Source: Nitrososphaerales archaeon TH1920 (GTDB taxonomy: Archaea; Thermoproteota; Nitrososphaeria; Nitrososphaerales; Nitrososphaeraceae). Taken from it: a stretch of DNA of 14,857 nt. The number at the start of each line of letters is the position of its first letter. Positions within the stretch are counted from its first letter, which is position 1. A model generated the notes under the pieces. That model was given only the letters and a program-made list of their open reading frames with translations. It had not been told where the DNA came from and ran no database searches. The DNA is taken from the NCBI GenBank assembly GCA_014523495.1, contig JAATVM010000107.1, positions 1-14,857 of the forward strand. The letters are read 5' to 3'. Positions 14,014 through 14,857 of this stretch are shown here, in pieces. Made by a program: the position numbers and the translations under genes.

Positions 14014-14283
14014 TTATTTTTTTAGTTTTCTAATTGGTCCAATTGAACAATTGCTCACAATTGGATTGTAAATTCTTAGCTCCTCACAAAGTTTGGTTAC
14101 ATCTCTTTTTGCCTCACTTTCTGTTTTTGTATTAATAACTATGTTGTAGCATTTGGCAGATCTAACTGATTCAACATTTGAATATCCACTTCTGAAAATG
14201 AGATCTTTTTTAATTGTTTCACCTTCCGGATCCCCTACTTGTTCTTTATTTTCTATTGTAACGACGACAAGATATCTTACCAT
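14014..14283 (-). CDS. purS: Phosphoribosylformylglycinamidine synthase subunit PurS
   Basis: Small structural subunit that links PurL (synthase) and PurQ (glutaminase) in the ATP-dependent amidation of formylglycinamide ribonucleotide, step four of purine synthesis. At 89 residues it has the normal length. The family pattern is visible: a first beta strand RYLVVVTIENKEQ, then GDPEGETIKKDL (about 17-28), then GYSNVESVRSAKCYNI (33-48) with the usual helix after it. ATG start at 14283. Its partners purQ and purL are not next to it. It converges on argS and diverges from tRNA-Thr. Confidence 0.9.
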   Translation of the reverse strand: MVRYLVVVTIENKEQVGDPEGETIKKDLIFRSGYSNVESVRSAKCYNIVINTKTESEAKRDVTKLCEELRIYNPIVSNCSIGPIRKLKK

Positions 14284-14396
14284 AGCATTTTTCTACATTA
14301 TATTAATTTAGGTATTGAAATACATTTCTTACTCCTAGGATATAATATTTAACAAAGTTTTAATTATGTGATAAAAAAAATTTAATTCTGTTGCTT

Positions 14397-14471
14397 GGTC
14401 ATGTAGCTCAGCCTGGTTAGAGCGAAGGTTTTGTAAACCTTAGGCCGTGGGTCCAAATCCCACCATGACCT
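14397..14471 (+). tRNA. tRNA-Thr(TGT)
   Basis: Decodes ACA, and ACG by wobble. Cloverleaf: acceptor GGUCAUG/CAUGACC with discriminator U73, D arm GCUC/GAGC with G18G19, anticodon stem AAGGU/ACCUU around loop UUUGUAA (anticodon UGU, A37), variable loop AGGCC, and T stem GUGGG/CCCAC. All stems are perfect and there is no intron. The T loop is UCCAAAU, so position 55 is C where nearly all elongator tRNAs have U; U54, C56 and A58 are present. The CCA end is not encoded. An AT-rich stretch around 14367-14380 could hold the promoter. Confidence 0.95.
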
Positions 14472-14472
14472 G

Positions 14473-14478
14473 TTTTTT
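14473..14478 (+). terminator. T6 terminator of tRNA-Thr
   Basis: A run of six T starts two bases after the discriminator base at 14471. Confidence 0.65.
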
Positions 14479-14638
14479 AATAGAACTACTAGCAGGAATT
14501 TAGAATTTAATAATTGGTTATGACGTGTATTCTAGATTGGTATCAATAATATTATTTTTTTAATTTACTAGTTTATATGCGGATATTCTATACCCATTAA
14601 GCACATATATTACGTAAAAGGATAATAATTACTGTATT

Positions 14639-14654
14639 GCCATAATGATATGGC
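14639..14654. promoter_or_regulatory. Inverted repeat upstream of the winged-helix gene, possible operator
   Basis: The sequence gccata-atga-tatggc has perfect 6-base arms and a 4-base centre. It ends 47 bases before the TTG of a predicted winged-helix regulator and just before a TATA-like actaataaacc (14665-14675). Such a palindrome is a natural autoregulatory site, but this is position-based inference. Confidence 0.3.
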
Positions 14655-14701
14655 CTTAGAAAAAACTAATAAACCCGAGGATATTATATTCCAAGTACAA
14701 A

Positions 14702-14857
14702 TTGGATAGAAAAAAAACTAAAACGAACCCTAGTGATGTCTATGAGACAATCTACGTAGCAACGCATCCCACAAGGTTAAGAATTCTTATCCGACTTGAA
14801 TCTGACAAAGTATATGCAAGTAAGCTAGAAGAAATGATGAAAGTAGACAGGAAGAAT
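14702..14857 (+). CDS. Winged-helix transcriptional regulator, ArsR-like (partial, 3' end cut)
   Basis: The gene runs off the window, so only the first 52 codons are visible. From the TTG at 14702 it reads MDRKKTKTNPSDVYETIYVA, followed by THPTRLRILIRLESDKVYAS and then KLEEMMKVDRKN. The THPTRLRIL helix followed by a KLEE segment is the opening of an ArsR/HTH-20 winged helix, and the recognition helix is just starting at the edge. The frame is open from 14660, and TTG is the only usual start codon before the domain. The TATA-like actaataaacc about 30 bases upstream would give a leaderless mRNA. Ligand and targets cannot be inferred. Confidence 0.72.
   Translation, partial: MDRKKTKTNPSDVYETIYVATHPTRLRILIRLESDKVYASKLEEMMKVDRKN

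Overview
The window looks like chromosomal DNA from an ammonia-oxidising-type archaeon of the Thaumarchaeota (Nitrososphaerota). The DNA is AT-rich. Nearly every recognisable gene is of archaeal type: archaeal type II GAPDH, CofD, eS24/eS27, SRP54, a Pus10 relative, TrmI, Dph6 and PurS. Many genes begin with TTG or GTG and have a TATA box about 26 bases upstream, which suggests leaderless mRNAs. One tRNA carries an archaeal bulge-helix-bulge intron. The low base composition and the zinc-ribbon protein with a KPKAKA tail fit Nitrosocosmicus- or Nitrosopumilus-like lineages. The exact genus is an inference.

Layout. 1-2154: cofD (leftward, coenzyme F420) diverges from an uncharacterised secreted, C-terminally anchored protein. 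2155-2869 has no protein gene but is not empty. It holds a strong hairpin with its own TATA box (2202-2278), two further inverted repeats, and on the minus strand a complete RNase P RNA gene (2402-2684) identified from its P1, P2 and P4 pairings. 2870-5785: gap (leftward) diverges from a translationally coupled trpG-trpD pair. 5866-7123: a small zinc-ribbon protein with a repeat-encoded basic tail, then trmI, both leftward. 7239-10369: a rightward run of dph6, srp54 and a Pus10-family gene. 10441-11176: leftward eS27 and eS24 genes, then a tRNA-Arg(CCG) gene with a 14-nt intron at the non-canonical position 29/30. 11330-13960: a HAD phosphatase gene followed 3 nt later by argS. 14014-14283: purS, leftward. 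14397-14471: tRNA-Thr(TGT). 14702-end: the start of a winged-helix regulator cut by the window edge.

Function. Most of the right two thirds concerns RNA and translation: tRNA methylation (TrmI), diphthamide on EF-2 (Dph6), co-translational targeting (SRP54), ribosomal proteins, ArgRS and tRNAs. RNase P RNA in the left third belongs to the same theme. The left part mixes cofactor, central carbon and tryptophan metabolism. There is no sign of a mobile element, CRISPR array or phage genes.

The most notable observation combines two things. The Pus10-family protein has lost the catalytic aspartate motif of tRNA pseudouridine 54/55 synthases. Both tRNAs in the window also have unusual bases at the positions that enzyme modifies: A54 in tRNA-Arg and C55 in tRNA-Thr.
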